From Bacillus sp. EAC (GTDB taxonomy: Bacteria > Bacillota > Bacilli > Bacillales > Bacillaceae_G): a DNA stretch of 64,000 nt. The translations under genes and the position numbers were made by a program. The notes below the pieces were generated by a model that saw only the letters and a list, made by a program, of their open reading frames with translations, did no database searches and had not been told where the DNA came from. Positions 56,253-64,000 of this stretch are shown here, one piece after another. The stretch covers positions 372,001-436,000 of the forward strand of contig NZ_NCSY01000004.1 in the NCBI RefSeq assembly GCF_002156875.1, read 5' to 3'. Position 1 is the stretch's first letter, and every line of letters begins with the position of its first letter.

Positions 56253-56375
56253 GTCTCTTTTCTAAAAGATTGTTGTTTTTTTAAAGGTTATTAAAACAAA
56301 CTGTAAATAAAGAAGATGACGAACTGATATGCGAGACTCCTGTAGTGGAATTCCACGAATAACTTTTTTAATAGA
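56253..56375. repeat. Interspersed palindromic repeat, copy 8 (truncated)
   Basis: Begins with a clean end motif, AGTCTCTTTTCTAAAAGATTG then TTGTTT, and keeps only one core arm (ATATGCGAGACTCCTGTAG). The centre and far end are gone. Confidence 0.7.
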
Positions 56376-56409
56376 AACAAAGCTCATAAAAACAGCCTAA
56401 TAAAAATAA

Positions 56410-56448
56410 AAAAAGCTAAGCTTACAAATGTAACCTTAGCTTTAACTA
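56410..56448 (-). terminator. Terminator of yjcG-yjcF
   Basis: AAAGCTAAG and CTTAGCTTT pair with an inner TTAC/GTAA helix, with a T run on the minus strand. Confidence 0.8.
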
Positions 56449-56880
56449 TTAGTTTAATGTGTATTTCATTTCTGCGTGAGGGATACCAGCTTCAAAAAAA
56501 CGTTCAGAAGAAATGTGATAACCTAATTTTTCATAAAAAGGTATCGCAGACTCCTGAGCATGAAGGACTAAATGATCCATCCCATGTTCTTTAGCCGTTT
56601 TATGGATTAAGTTCATAATTTCATTCCCAATTTGTTTACCTCGATAATCCTTAAGTACACAAATTCGTTGTACTTTACCAGTCGTTTCCATCTTTCGAAG
56701 ACGTCCTGCAGCGATTGGTTGCTCACCATCGTAGGAAACAAAGTGGATACATTCATCGTCTAATCCATCAAACTCTAATTCTTTTGAAATTTGTTGTTCC
56801 TCAACAAAAACGTCAATTCGAATATTTAATGCGTCTTGAATTTCTTTATCTGTTGCTGCAACTATTGTACGAATGTTCAT
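56449..56880 (-). CDS. yjcF: GNAT N-acetyltransferase (YjcF)
   Basis: A 143-residue Gcn5-related acetyltransferase. Motif A, the acetyl-CoA binding site, is RICVLKDYRGKQIGNEIMN (about 71-89); motif B is HLVLHAQESAIPFYEKLGYH (about 100-119). The substrate is unknown. Its ATG overlaps the stop codon of yjcG (ATGA), so the two are translationally coupled. YjcF and YjcG are neighbours in B. subtilis too. Confidence 0.9.
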   Translation of the reverse strand: MNIRTIVAATDKEIQDALNIRIDVFVEEQQISKELEFDGLDDECIHFVSYDGEQPIAAGRLRKMETTGKVQRICVLKDYRGKQIGNEIMNLIHKTAKEHGMDHLVLHAQESAIPFYEKLGYHISSERFFEAGIPHAEMKYTLN

Positions 56881-57392
56881 TTCTTCGCACCTAATTTAAA
56901 TGTTTCATAAACTTCCCAAGCACCATTTTCTAATTGATAAACTAGTTTAAAACTATCAACGACTTCCTTGTATGAGAATTGAATCATACTAAGCTGTCCT
57001 AGAATATCCGAGAATTCAGCATCTTGTAATTTTTGACCAATTGTAATATGAGGCACGAAAGCATATTCTTTTGTTTCAGGAAATGCACCAGTGTGCATTT
57101 TTAAGTGAAGCTCTTTAAGAGCTTCTACAGGTGTAACTTTAAAATAAATGACATTATTTACAGGTGCAAAAGAGCTAACTTTATTAATTTCCAAATCAAA
57201 AGGTTCAATTTGTTTAGCAACTTCATGCAATTGAGCAATAACATTTGGAAGCTGATCCTCATTTAATTCAAATCCACTTCTTATTGTCACATGAGGAGAA
57301 ATTAACGTATAAGCTGGATCAAAACGTTTTCTATACTCATTAGCCTTATCTTGAACGAATTTAGATGGGAAAAGAACAACGCCACATTTCAT
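56877..57392 (-). CDS. yjcG: 2H phosphoesterase / RNA ligase-like protein (YjcG)
   Basis: A 171-residue protein of the LigT/2H phosphoesterase superfamily. The two HxT/S signatures are SPHVTIRSG (about 32-40) and VPHITIGQK (about 114-122). Such enzymes hydrolyse cyclic phosphates in RNA or nucleotides. In B. subtilis YjcG the fold is known but the substrate is not. GGAGGTAA precedes the ATG. It is the upstream gene of yjcG-yjcF. Confidence 0.9.
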   Translation of the reverse strand: MKCGVVLFPSKFVQDKANEYRKRFDPAYTLISPHVTIRSGFELNEDQLPNVIAQLHEVAKQIEPFDLEINKVSSFAPVNNVIYFKVTPVEALKELHLKMHTGAFPETKEYAFVPHITIGQKLQDAEFSDILGQLSMIQFSYKEVVDSFKLVYQLENGAWEVYETFKLGAKK

Positions 57393-57507
57393 AAATATTA
57401 CCTCCTGTTTTCGAAACTTTATATTTTAATTATTAATAATTAACTATATATAAGAATAACTAATTTTAATTATACCAAATTTTTAGAAAATCGATAAGTT
57501 CAACGAC

Positions 57508-58239
57508 TTATTTAGCTAGACTATTTTTTAATAAGTCTTCTAATTGTTTCTCCCAATTCGTCCAAGTATGGTCACCATCGTACTCAAAATACTGTAATTC
57601 TACAGGGAATTTAGATAGCATTTCTTTTAAATGCAGTCCATCTTTTACAAAGTTGACCCACTGTTTGCTCGGCGTAAAAACATTATCTTCTTGTTTTCCC
57701 ACTGTTTGAATGATTGATAAAATAGACGTTAAATTAATTTTATTTAAAAAGTCTGTCACATCTTCATTTACAAAAGGGGACTGCATTATGACTTGTCCAA
57801 AAGTATTTGGATATGTAAAGGCTGCTTGTAATGAAACTGTTCCACCAAGAGAATCTCCGATTAAAGTTCTACTATGTGCTAATCCAAGTAAAGGTAAATG
57901 ATTATCTAAATATGGAAGTAACTCTTCAGCTAAAAAGCGAATATAATTTCTTTGTCCAATTTGTGATGGATGATATAGAGAAAAACGTTCTTCCGGAGAT
58001 GAGTAAGGAATGCCTACAATAATCGTAGGTTGGATTGAGCCTTCTTTTGTTAGTTTTTCGATCACACGATGAATTTTCCCAAGGTTAAAATAATCTTGGC
58101 CATCTTGGGCAATTAAAAGGTGATGTTTTATTAACGGAGTGTACTGGCTTGAATAGTATATTGTAAATGTAATTTCTTTTTGAATATGCGTACTAAAAAG
58201 AGTATGTTCTTCTCTAGTACCATTTGTTTGTTGAATCAT
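57508..58239 (-). CDS. yjcH: Putative esterase (YjcH)
   Basis: A 243-residue alpha/beta hydrolase of the esterase D/Fes type. The nucleophile elbow GDSLGG is near residue 127, the acid residue probably in QTVGKQEDNVF, and the His in YDGDHTWTNWEKQL near 220. There is no signal peptide, so it is cytosolic. GAGGAGACA precedes the ATG. It lies upstream of yjcG on the same strand with a gap of 115 bases, so it probably has its own transcript. Enterochelin-esterase-like activity is a family possibility only. Confidence 0.87.
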   Translation of the reverse strand: MIQQTNGTREEHTLFSTHIQKEITFTIYYSSQYTPLIKHHLLIAQDGQDYFNLGKIHRVIEKLTKEGSIQPTIIVGIPYSSPEERFSLYHPSQIGQRNYIRFLAEELLPYLDNHLPLLGLAHSRTLIGDSLGGTVSLQAAFTYPNTFGQVIMQSPFVNEDVTDFLNKINLTSILSIIQTVGKQEDNVFTPSKQWVNFVKDGLHLKEMLSKFPVELQYFEYDGDHTWTNWEKQLEDLLKNSLAK

Positions 58240-58354
58240 AAAATGTCTCCTCTTCTATTCACTAGGATGATATAATTAATGTTACTTCATTGAAAAAATT
58301 ATGAAAAGTAAAAAGAATTAGCGCTTACAAAAAAAGTTAAAATCGAGGTGAAAC

Positions 58355-59269
58355 ATGAACAAAAAACAACCGAATGCAATGATCTCTTTATTAATCATAT
58401 CAATCATTGCCATTTCAACTTCTGCAATATTAGCTAAATGGACAGATGCATCTCCATCTGTTTTAAGTATGTATCGCCTCTGGTTTACATGTTTATGGAT
58501 GCTACCAATCGTATTAAAGCGCAAAAGCGAATTAAAAGCCTTAGAAAAATCGCATTATAAATCTTTTGCTCTAGGTGGATTAATGTTAGCAATTCATTTT
58601 ATCCTTTGGTATGGTTCATTAGTATTTACATCAGTTGCAAGTTCAACAATTATTTTAGCTCTTCAACCACTTGTAGCGATGATTCTTGGTTATTTTGTTT
58701 TTAAAGAACGAACATCCATTCATTCGAAAATATGTATGATTATAGCAATTATCGGTGTGTTTTTAATTGGCTTTGGTGATATAGGTTTAAGTATGACAGC
58801 ATTTAAAGGTGATATCTTATCATTTTTAAGTGTAATCGCAGCTGTACTCTACTTAATGGTTGGACAAACAACTGTTAAAAATACATCTCATTGGGTTTAT
58901 AGCTTCTGGGTTTTTGCTTTTTCGGCGGCATTTTTAACAATCTATAATCTAGTTACAATGGATAACTTCTTTCATTATGAATCAAAAGATTGGTTGATTT
59001 TTATCGCGTCAGCAATTATTCCTTCATTAGCACATATCATTAATAACTATTTATTAAATTATGTAAATGCAACAACCATTTCAATGAGCATTTTAGGTGA
59101 ACCCGTTGGTGCTTCTATTTTAGCATTTTTCTTGCTTCATGAAATGTTGTCAACCTTCCAACTAATTGGAGGGACAATCGTAATTGTAAGTGTATTTATG
59201 TATTTAATTCGCCAACAAAAAGATGTGTCGTCACTACAAATTGAAACAAATAACACAACATCAGCTTAA
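58355..59269 (+). CDS. EamA/DMT-family transporter
   Basis: A 304-residue membrane protein with ten helices in two EamA repeats (about 8-140 and 150-290), of the drug/metabolite transporter superfamily. The junction of each repeat shows the typical PLVAMILGYFVFKER (about 103-117) and EPVGASILAFFLLHE (about 247-261). The substrate cannot be inferred; relatives export amino acids, metabolites or drugs. GAGGTG precedes the ATG. It is divergent from yjcH and followed by a terminator. Confidence 0.85.
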   Translation: MNKKQPNAMISLLIISIIAISTSAILAKWTDASPSVLSMYRLWFTCLWMLPIVLKRKSELKALEKSHYKSFALGGLMLAIHFILWYGSLVFTSVASSTIILALQPLVAMILGYFVFKERTSIHSKICMIIAIIGVFLIGFGDIGLSMTAFKGDILSFLSVIAAVLYLMVGQTTVKNTSHWVYSFWVFAFSAAFLTIYNLVTMDNFFHYESKDWLIFIASAIIPSLAHIINNYLLNYVNATTISMSILGEPVGASILAFFLLHEMLSTFQLIGGTIVIVSVFMYLIRQQKDVSSLQIETNNTTSA

Positions 59270-59293
59270 TCGAAAATAAAAGTAATTTCAAAT

Positions 59294-59340
59294 AGACTTT
59301 TAAATCAATTTAACTTAATTGATTTAAAAGTTTTTTATTT
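59294..59340 (+). terminator. Terminator of the EamA gene
   Basis: ACTTTTAAATCAA and TTGATTTAAAAG(T) pair around TTTAACTTAA, then TTTTTT. Confidence 0.85.
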
Positions 59341-59432
59341 TTATTTGAAAATAGGTAGAATAGAAAGTAAATGAAATTAACAATTTATTCCATAAATTTT
59401 CTTGAGGAGATTTAGAAGGAGAAAAGTATTAG

Positions 59433-60746
59433 ATGAAAAAAAGGAAGAAACAAAAGAATCCACTTCATTACATGTTTATAGCCTATATTTTAATTACATT
59501 CGTTTTTGCAAGTCTTTACTCAATGCCATTTACTAGAATTGCTAATCTTTCATTTATAGATAGTTTATTTGTTTCAACTAGTGCAATAAGTGTGACTGGA
59601 TTAACAACAGTAAATCTTGTAGAAACATTTAATATTTGGGGCAAGCTTTTGCTAATGATCCAAATGGAAATTGGTGCAATTGGTATAGTTGTATTTATAA
59701 GCTATGGATTTATGGTAATCGGTAAACGGATGACAATCTCAAACTTACTTGTTTTATCTAAAGACCAAAACCAGAGCAGTATGAAATCAATTAGGAGATT
59801 AAGTTTATCCGTCTTATTTACTTCGCTTATTTTTCAATTCATTGGTGGTTTAATATTTTACGGTCAGTTTAAAAATCAATATAACACCATACCTGAGGCT
59901 ATTCTCGTTACTTCATTTCATTCTATTGCCAGTTTTACAAATACTGGATTTGATTTATTTGGCAATAGTCTAATATCGTTTCAGAAGAATAATGTTGTAC
60001 TATTTGTGACTGCAGCACTTATTTTTATAGGGGGATTAGGCTATCCAACAATTATGGAGTATATTTTTTCATATAAAAAGAAGAAATCATTATTTACAAG
60101 AATTAATATGAGGCTCCATTTTTCGTTTATGATTATTGGTTCTGTACTTTTTTGGGTATTAGAAAGAAACAATGCCTTTAAACATTTATCTACATTCGAT
60201 AAACTTACAAATTCTATTTTTTTATCGGTAACGACTCGTAATGGGGGTTTTGCTCCACTTGATATTGCACATTTAACATTACCAGCTATATTGATCATTT
60301 TAATGCTGATGTATATTGGTGGTGCTTCGTCGAGTGCTGCAGGTGGTATTCGTTTAACGACAGTTTCAGTCCTAGTAGCGAAGATGATAGCCGTGATTAG
60401 ATCACAGGAAGACACCATTATTTTTAGAGCAACGATTAAAAGAACTGTAGTAGATCGTGCCTTTGTTATTGCGATGAGCTTTTTGTTTTTAATCTTTTTT
60501 GCAACAGTTTTTATTACAATCATTGAGTCATATTCATTAGATTTAATATTGTTAGAGGTGATTTCAGCAATCACAAATACAGGGCTTTCTTTAGGGATTA
60601 CAACAAATATACATAGTATGACTAAAGTTATTTTAATTTTACTAATGTTTATAGGGAGAATAGGTATCTTTACGATGATCTATTTCGTCTTGAGAGTGGA
60701 TAAACAAAAGATTAAATATGTTGAAAAAGACTTAGCGATTGGATAG
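59433..60746 (+). CDS. Ktr potassium-uptake channel subunit (KtrB/KtrD)
   Basis: A 437-residue TrkH/KtrB-type membrane subunit with four pore repeats. Four selectivity-filter loops are visible: ISVTGLTTV near 51, SFTNTGFDLF near 170, TTRNGGFAPL near 268 and AITNTGLSLGI near 380. A basic N-terminus (MKKRKKQKN) is cytoplasmic. The gene is followed 12 bases later by a TrkA-type regulatory subunit, forming a complete Ktr system. AAGGAG precedes the ATG. Whether it is the KtrAB or KtrCD version cannot be decided here. I saw no cyclic-di-AMP riboswitch in the short upstream gap. Confidence 0.9.
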   Translation: MKKRKKQKNPLHYMFIAYILITFVFASLYSMPFTRIANLSFIDSLFVSTSAISVTGLTTVNLVETFNIWGKLLLMIQMEIGAIGIVVFISYGFMVIGKRMTISNLLVLSKDQNQSSMKSIRRLSLSVLFTSLIFQFIGGLIFYGQFKNQYNTIPEAILVTSFHSIASFTNTGFDLFGNSLISFQKNNVVLFVTAALIFIGGLGYPTIMEYIFSYKKKKSLFTRINMRLHFSFMIIGSVLFWVLERNNAFKHLSTFDKLTNSIFLSVTTRNGGFAPLDIAHLTLPAILIILMLMYIGGASSSAAGGIRLTTVSVLVAKMIAVIRSQEDTIIFRATIKRTVVDRAFVIAMSFLFLIFFATVFITIIESYSLDLILLEVISAITNTGLSLGITTNIHSMTKVILILLMFIGRIGIFTMIYFVLRVDKQKIKYVEKDLAIG

Positions 60747-60758
60747 AGGAGTGACAAA

Positions 60759-61415
60759 ATGGTAAAGCAATTTTTGGTAATCGGTGCAGGAAGATTTGGA
60801 CGAGGAATTGTAAAAGAATTAGATCGATTAGGACATGAAGTTGCAGTATGTGATAAAAAAAAAGCTACACTAGAGGAACTCGAAGAATACACAGAGTATG
60901 GTGTAATTGGTGATTTACGCGAAGAGGCTTTGCTAGAGGATTTAAATGTCATTCAATTTGACGCGGTCTTTGTTGCAATCGGAAGTGATCCGTTAACTTC
61001 GATTTTAATAACAAGAAGATTAAAAGAAAGAAAAGTAAAAAGAATTGTATGTAAAGCCATTAATCGTGAAGTCGGAGGAATATTAGAAAGTATTGGAGCG
61101 GACTTAGTTATTTATCCTGAAGAAGAGGCAGGTCACAAAGCCGCACGACTAGAAGCAATGAGTGGAATCATTGAATACATTGAAATCACAAAAAATGTTG
61201 CCGGGGTTGAAACAGTTATTCCAGATATATTAATTGGTAAAACATTAAGGGAAATTGGTTTTTCAATGAAATATAGTATTAATGTTGTTTTAATCATACG
61301 TAATGGTGAACCAATTGTCTCAAATATAGGTGATGTTCGTTTTGAGAGTGGAGATCTTATTTTCATAGTTGGTGAAAAAACGAAAATTGAATTTTTTAAA
61401 ACGAAAATCGGATAA
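60759..61415 (+). CDS. Ktr potassium-uptake regulatory subunit (KtrA/KtrC)
   Basis: A 218-residue cytosolic regulatory subunit with an N-terminal RCK/Rossmann domain (VIGAGRFGRGIVKELDRLGH, 6-25) that binds ATP/ADP, and a C-terminal RCK-C domain (about 135-218) where cyclic di-AMP binds in relatives. The conserved acidic residue after strand beta-2 (CDKKKATLEEL) is present. AGAGGAG precedes the ATG and the gene overlaps the operon context of the channel subunit. After it come a repeat and a long gap. Confidence 0.9.
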   Translation: MVKQFLVIGAGRFGRGIVKELDRLGHEVAVCDKKKATLEELEEYTEYGVIGDLREEALLEDLNVIQFDAVFVAIGSDPLTSILITRRLKERKVKRIVCKAINREVGGILESIGADLVIYPEEEAGHKAARLEAMSGIIEYIEITKNVAGVETVIPDILIGKTLREIGFSMKYSINVVLIIRNGEPIVSNIGDVRFESGDLIFIVGEKTKIEFFKTKIG

Positions 61416-61424
61416 TTTTTGTAG

Positions 61425-61715
61425 GCTGTTTTCGTAAATTTTGTTGCTAGTAAACATGGAGAATTGTAGATTTTCACTCCAGGTTGCTCGCTTTTTAGTG
61501 TGGCGTACGATGAGCCTCCTGGGCCCACACGATGTGGGTCATGCATGCGTTACGACAGGACGTCGTGGTATTAGCATGCCTACCTTTTTGACCACTGCGG
61601 GGTCTCATCTGTCCCGCTACTCCCACAGGAGTCTCGCATATCCGTTCATCATTTTCTTTATTTACAGGTTGCTTTAAAAAACCTTTTAAAAATAACAATC
61701 TTTTAGAAAAGAGCC
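61425..61715. repeat. Interspersed palindromic repeat, copy 9 (with enlarged centre)
   Basis: The largest copy. The outer parts match copy 2 (TTTTCACTCCAGGTTGCTCGC ... GCGGGGTCTCATCTGTCCC ... CAGGAGTCTCGCATATCCG ... AACAATCTTTTAGAAAAGAG). Between GCCTCCT and GCGGGGTCT it has about 76 bases (61521-61596) where copy 2 has 16, with extra small hairpins (CCCACA/TGTGGG, ACGAC/GTCGT, GCATGC/GCATGC). Confidence 0.85.
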
Positions 61716-61829
61716 TTTTTTAAGAAGATAATCCAAAGTGAAATTTAACATGGCCCATTTGGAACGTTTAGGTAACATAGTTGAATATACTATGTCACAT
61801 TGACTTTTCAAGGATTGGTGGCTAGAAAT

Positions 61830-62663
61830 TTGACTAACCAAAAAGTTGTGGTAATAGGATCATGGGTTACCGCCATTGGGACCATTGCGGCTGCAATCGG
61901 TAGTACACCACTGAGGAGTTTAAAAGGTGAAGATAAGAAAAGATGGGATTACGTAAGTGAACAATTAGATTTTGGCGGAAATTCATTTCAAGCCATTGGG
62001 AATATTATTGAAGTTGGCGCATCTGATGACTTTAAATTAGAAGAAGCAGGGGAAGTAATACAGGCATCAGGGAATGTGACAGTATTATTTAGTATAAATA
62101 CAACAGATAATGAGGTTAAGAAAATAAAATTAAATGTAACAGGTAACGCCCAACAAGCTTTTGGTGGGTTACTTGCTGCGATTGCTGAATTCCTTGAACT
62201 CGTTCCAAATGGAGAAGCTCCACTAGGCATTATAGGAAACTTATTGCAGTCGATAGGAAATACATTACAAGCAATTGCAGGTTTAATTGATTTGGAGATT
62301 ATCGATGAGAAAGTATTAATTGGCGAATATGGAGAGTTAGAAGAGGAAGATGGATTATCAGTCTTGGAATATGCGATTGAAAGTGAAGAATATACAATAA
62401 GTGAGCATATAAAAATGAATGCTCAACTGAGTGAATTAGTAAAGTATAGTGGTAGCTGGATCCAAGCAGGTGGTTCAATTATCTCGGCTGTTTCTGAACA
62501 AAGAGTACTAGCTAGATTACGAGAGCTGGAAAAAGAATTAGAGAAGAAAAAGTGCAAAAAACGAAGAAAGAAAAGAAAGAGAAAGAATACAAGTACCTCA
62601 ACTACAGTAAATAAAAAGAGTAGTACGTCAGCGGAATATTCTGAAGTAAGGAAAAAGAACTAA
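61830..62663 (+). CDS. Repetitive protein with G-x-x-x-Q-A-x-G motifs (DUF6944-like)
   Basis: A protein of about 277 residues. Around seven copies of a motif like G-[SN]-x-[IL]-[QT]-A-x-G-[NTS]-[IL] occur: IGSWVTAIGTIAAAIGSTP, GNSFQAIGNIIEV, GEVIQASGNVTV, GNAQQAFGGLLAAI, GNLLQSIGNTLQAIAG and GSWIQAGGSIISAV. The tail after about residue 230 is strongly basic (KKKCKKRRKKRKRKN) and ends in Ser/Thr. It resembles proteins I recall as DUF6944 repetitive proteins, unchecked. No signal peptide. The start is uncertain: TTG at 61830 has GGTGG eight bases upstream; TTG at 61800 and GTG at 61818 are also in frame. No ATG exists near the front. Confidence 0.6.
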   Translation: MTNQKVVVIGSWVTAIGTIAAAIGSTPLRSLKGEDKKRWDYVSEQLDFGGNSFQAIGNIIEVGASDDFKLEEAGEVIQASGNVTVLFSINTTDNEVKKIKLNVTGNAQQAFGGLLAAIAEFLELVPNGEAPLGIIGNLLQSIGNTLQAIAGLIDLEIIDEKVLIGEYGELEEEDGLSVLEYAIESEEYTISEHIKMNAQLSELVKYSGSWIQAGGSIISAVSEQRVLARLRELEKELEKKKCKKRRKKRKRKNTSTSTTVNKKSSTSAEYSEVRKKN

Positions 62664-62743
62664 CAATAAGAAATGACCGATGTTAGTTCTGGGTACATAG
62701 ACAAATAATTTTTGAGATTTGGACAGGAAATGTGGTGATTTTC

Positions 62744-63976
62744 ATGAACAACCTTAAACTTTTAATTCAAAAAGAAAATCTAACTGTATTAGGTTCGATT
62801 ATTAAAATTAATCGAATCAATCAAAATATGAGTCAACAAGCATTAAGTGAAGGGATATGCGTGCCTTCTTACTTAAGTAAAATAGAAAACGGTGAGGTTG
62901 TACCGAGTTTAGAAATGATTCGTTTAATTTTTCAGGAGTTACATATTGAATACACGGATGAGTATCACTTTGTAAAAGGAAATAAAGATAAGCTTGTCTC
63001 ATTTTTTGAAGAATTAAATTTAAATGGTTTTATAAAGTCGAGAGAGATTTATAAATCATTAGAAAGTAACGAAAATAAATTAATTCACTCGCCTTTAATC
63101 ATCGATTATTACATAGCGAAGCTCGCATTTTACTGTGGTACGAATCATCAAGACAAATTTAAAAAAGCAAAAAAGACGATTCAAAGCGTTGAGGGGTTAT
63201 TAAATAAGGTTCAAAAGCATCGATACTTTTTTTACGAGGCTATCAATTTACTTGTAAAAGAGAAGGATTTTATTAGAGCAAAAGAAAAATTAGTACTAGC
63301 GAAAGAATCGATGGAATCAGGGCATTTATATTATTTCTTAGCAAATGTAGATTTTAAATTAGGAAGTTATTATGGTGCAGTCATCTACGCAGAGAAAGCA
63401 TTAAGCTTTTACTTAGAAGAGGTCAATATTATTTGTGTTAGCTTAATCCATCAATTTCAAGGCATATTAATCTATCATTTAGGCTCAATGGATTTATACG
63501 AATCTTACTTTGAAAAAGCTATTTTATATGCCCAAAAAATAAAACGAAATGATATTTTACTTACCACACTGACACTCTATTTATACATACAAATAAAAGA
63601 GAAGAAAGAAAATGCAACGACTTTATTTAATCACATTAAAACCTTACTTAATACAGATCAAACTTTAAGTGAGTATACTAGTTTGATGCAAATTTTAGCA
63701 TATTTATTTCAAAATAAATTTGATGAAAGCATACAATTTGATCGTGGAGCCGTTGTAGATAAGTATTATCAATACTTATATGAAATTTTTGAAATGATTA
63801 ATGCAAATGAGGTAATTAATAAGGAAAAGGTTGAGGAATTACAAAAACGATATGAACAAGATGGGCACCAAAATTTATTGAATGATTTAATAGTAGAAGA
63901 TATCTGGAACTACTTTATTGAAAGTAATCGTTTCTATAAACAAGGTTACTTAAAGTTAAAAAATAATCGATTGTGA
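62744..63976 (+). CDS. XRE-family regulator with TPR-like C-terminal domain
   Basis: A 410-residue protein. The HTH is at about residues 15-62 (LGSIIKINRINQNMSQQALS, then CVPSYLSKIENGEVVPSLEM). The remainder, from about 75 on, is helical in regular pairs like tetratricopeptide repeats (YYFLANVDFKLGSYYGAVIYAEKALSF near 205). This layout is that of RRNPP-type peptide-responsive regulators and similar XRE-TPR proteins. The ATG at 62744 has GGTGAT six bases before it. A peptide gene, if any, would lie beyond the right edge. It follows the repetitive protein by 80 bases on the same strand. Confidence 0.75.
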   Translation: MNNLKLLIQKENLTVLGSIIKINRINQNMSQQALSEGICVPSYLSKIENGEVVPSLEMIRLIFQELHIEYTDEYHFVKGNKDKLVSFFEELNLNGFIKSREIYKSLESNENKLIHSPLIIDYYIAKLAFYCGTNHQDKFKKAKKTIQSVEGLLNKVQKHRYFFYEAINLLVKEKDFIRAKEKLVLAKESMESGHLYYFLANVDFKLGSYYGAVIYAEKALSFYLEEVNIICVSLIHQFQGILIYHLGSMDLYESYFEKAILYAQKIKRNDILLTTLTLYLYIQIKEKKENATTLFNHIKTLLNTDQTLSEYTSLMQILAYLFQNKFDESIQFDRGAVVDKYYQYLYEIFEMINANEVINKEKVEELQKRYEQDGHQNLLNDLIVEDIWNYFIESNRFYKQGYLKLKNNRL

Positions 63977-64000
63977 GAACTTTATTGTTTATTTAGACTT

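Noticed and set aside
60041-60574. 177-codon frame antisense to the Ktr channel gene
   Set aside because: It is the complement of a well-supported membrane protein gene, has no ribosome site, and its composition is what antisense of hydrophobic codons gives.

Overview
The window comes from the chromosome of a low-GC, endospore-forming Bacillaceae bacterium. The evidence is gene order and content: it follows, with gaps, the Bacillus subtilis segment from yisL through yitT/yitU, yjzC-yjaV, fabHA-fabF, yjaZ, yjbA, trpS, opp, spx, mecA, the yjb genes, fabI, the spore-coat genes and yjcA-yjcH. Spore coat proteins (CotO, CotY/CotZ and CotB-like), YjcA and AsnO point to sporulation. I see no rRNA, tRNA, CRISPR array, prophage or transposase gene. 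The genus cannot be fixed from the sequence alone.

Layout. 0.3-5.5 kb: yisL, a DUF2777 gene, asnO, and the ammonium module amtB-glnK with a perfect TnrA-type box. 5.7-10.4 kb: a maltodextrin island with a neopullulanase-type GH13 enzyme, a divergent secreted and membrane-anchored GH13 protein that has lost its catalytic residues, and a LacI-family regulator with cre-like operators nearby. 10.8-19.6 kb: yajQ, cvfB, two yitT paralogues around a small reverse gene, a BsuPI-type lipoprotein, yitU, yjzC, yjzD, yjaU and yjaV. 19.8-22.1 kb: fabH-fabF under a FapR operator. 22-27.7 kb: yjaZ, yjbA, an inserted YozG/YoaS-like pair, and trpS with a T-box leader. 27.8-32.5 kb: oppBCDF without oppA. 33-46 kb: spx, yjbE, mecA, cls, coiA, pepF, the small RNA RoxS/RsaE, yjbH, yjbJ-yjbO. 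46-49.7 kb: prpE, rodA and fabI (second FapR operator). 49.8-53.5 kb: spore coat genes. 53.6-58.2 kb: yjcD helicase, yjcF, yjcG, yjcH. 58.3-64 kb: an EamA transporter, a Ktr potassium system, a repetitive low-complexity protein and an XRE-TPR regulator.

Functional links. Spx, its adaptor YjbH, MecA and RoxS sit within 8 kb, so proteolytic and RNA-level stress and redox control are clustered. FapR sites join fabH-fabF and fabI into one fatty-acid regulon. YjbM (alarmone synthetase) and NAD kinase lie in one tight operon. Nearly every loss or insertion relative to the B. subtilis order (med-comZ, app, oppA, yjbB/yjbC, the haemoglobin yjbI) falls in an intergenic gap, and several of those gaps carry copies of an interspersed palindromic repeat.

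The most interesting non-routine items are the catalytically dead amylase-like protein, the oppA-less opp operon with a 570-bp gene-free leader, the palindromic repeat family and its solo end motifs, a second repeat cluster inside the predicted trpS 3' UTR, the Rex-controlled RoxS RNA, and the unexplained repetitive protein beside an XRE-TPR regulator at the right edge.
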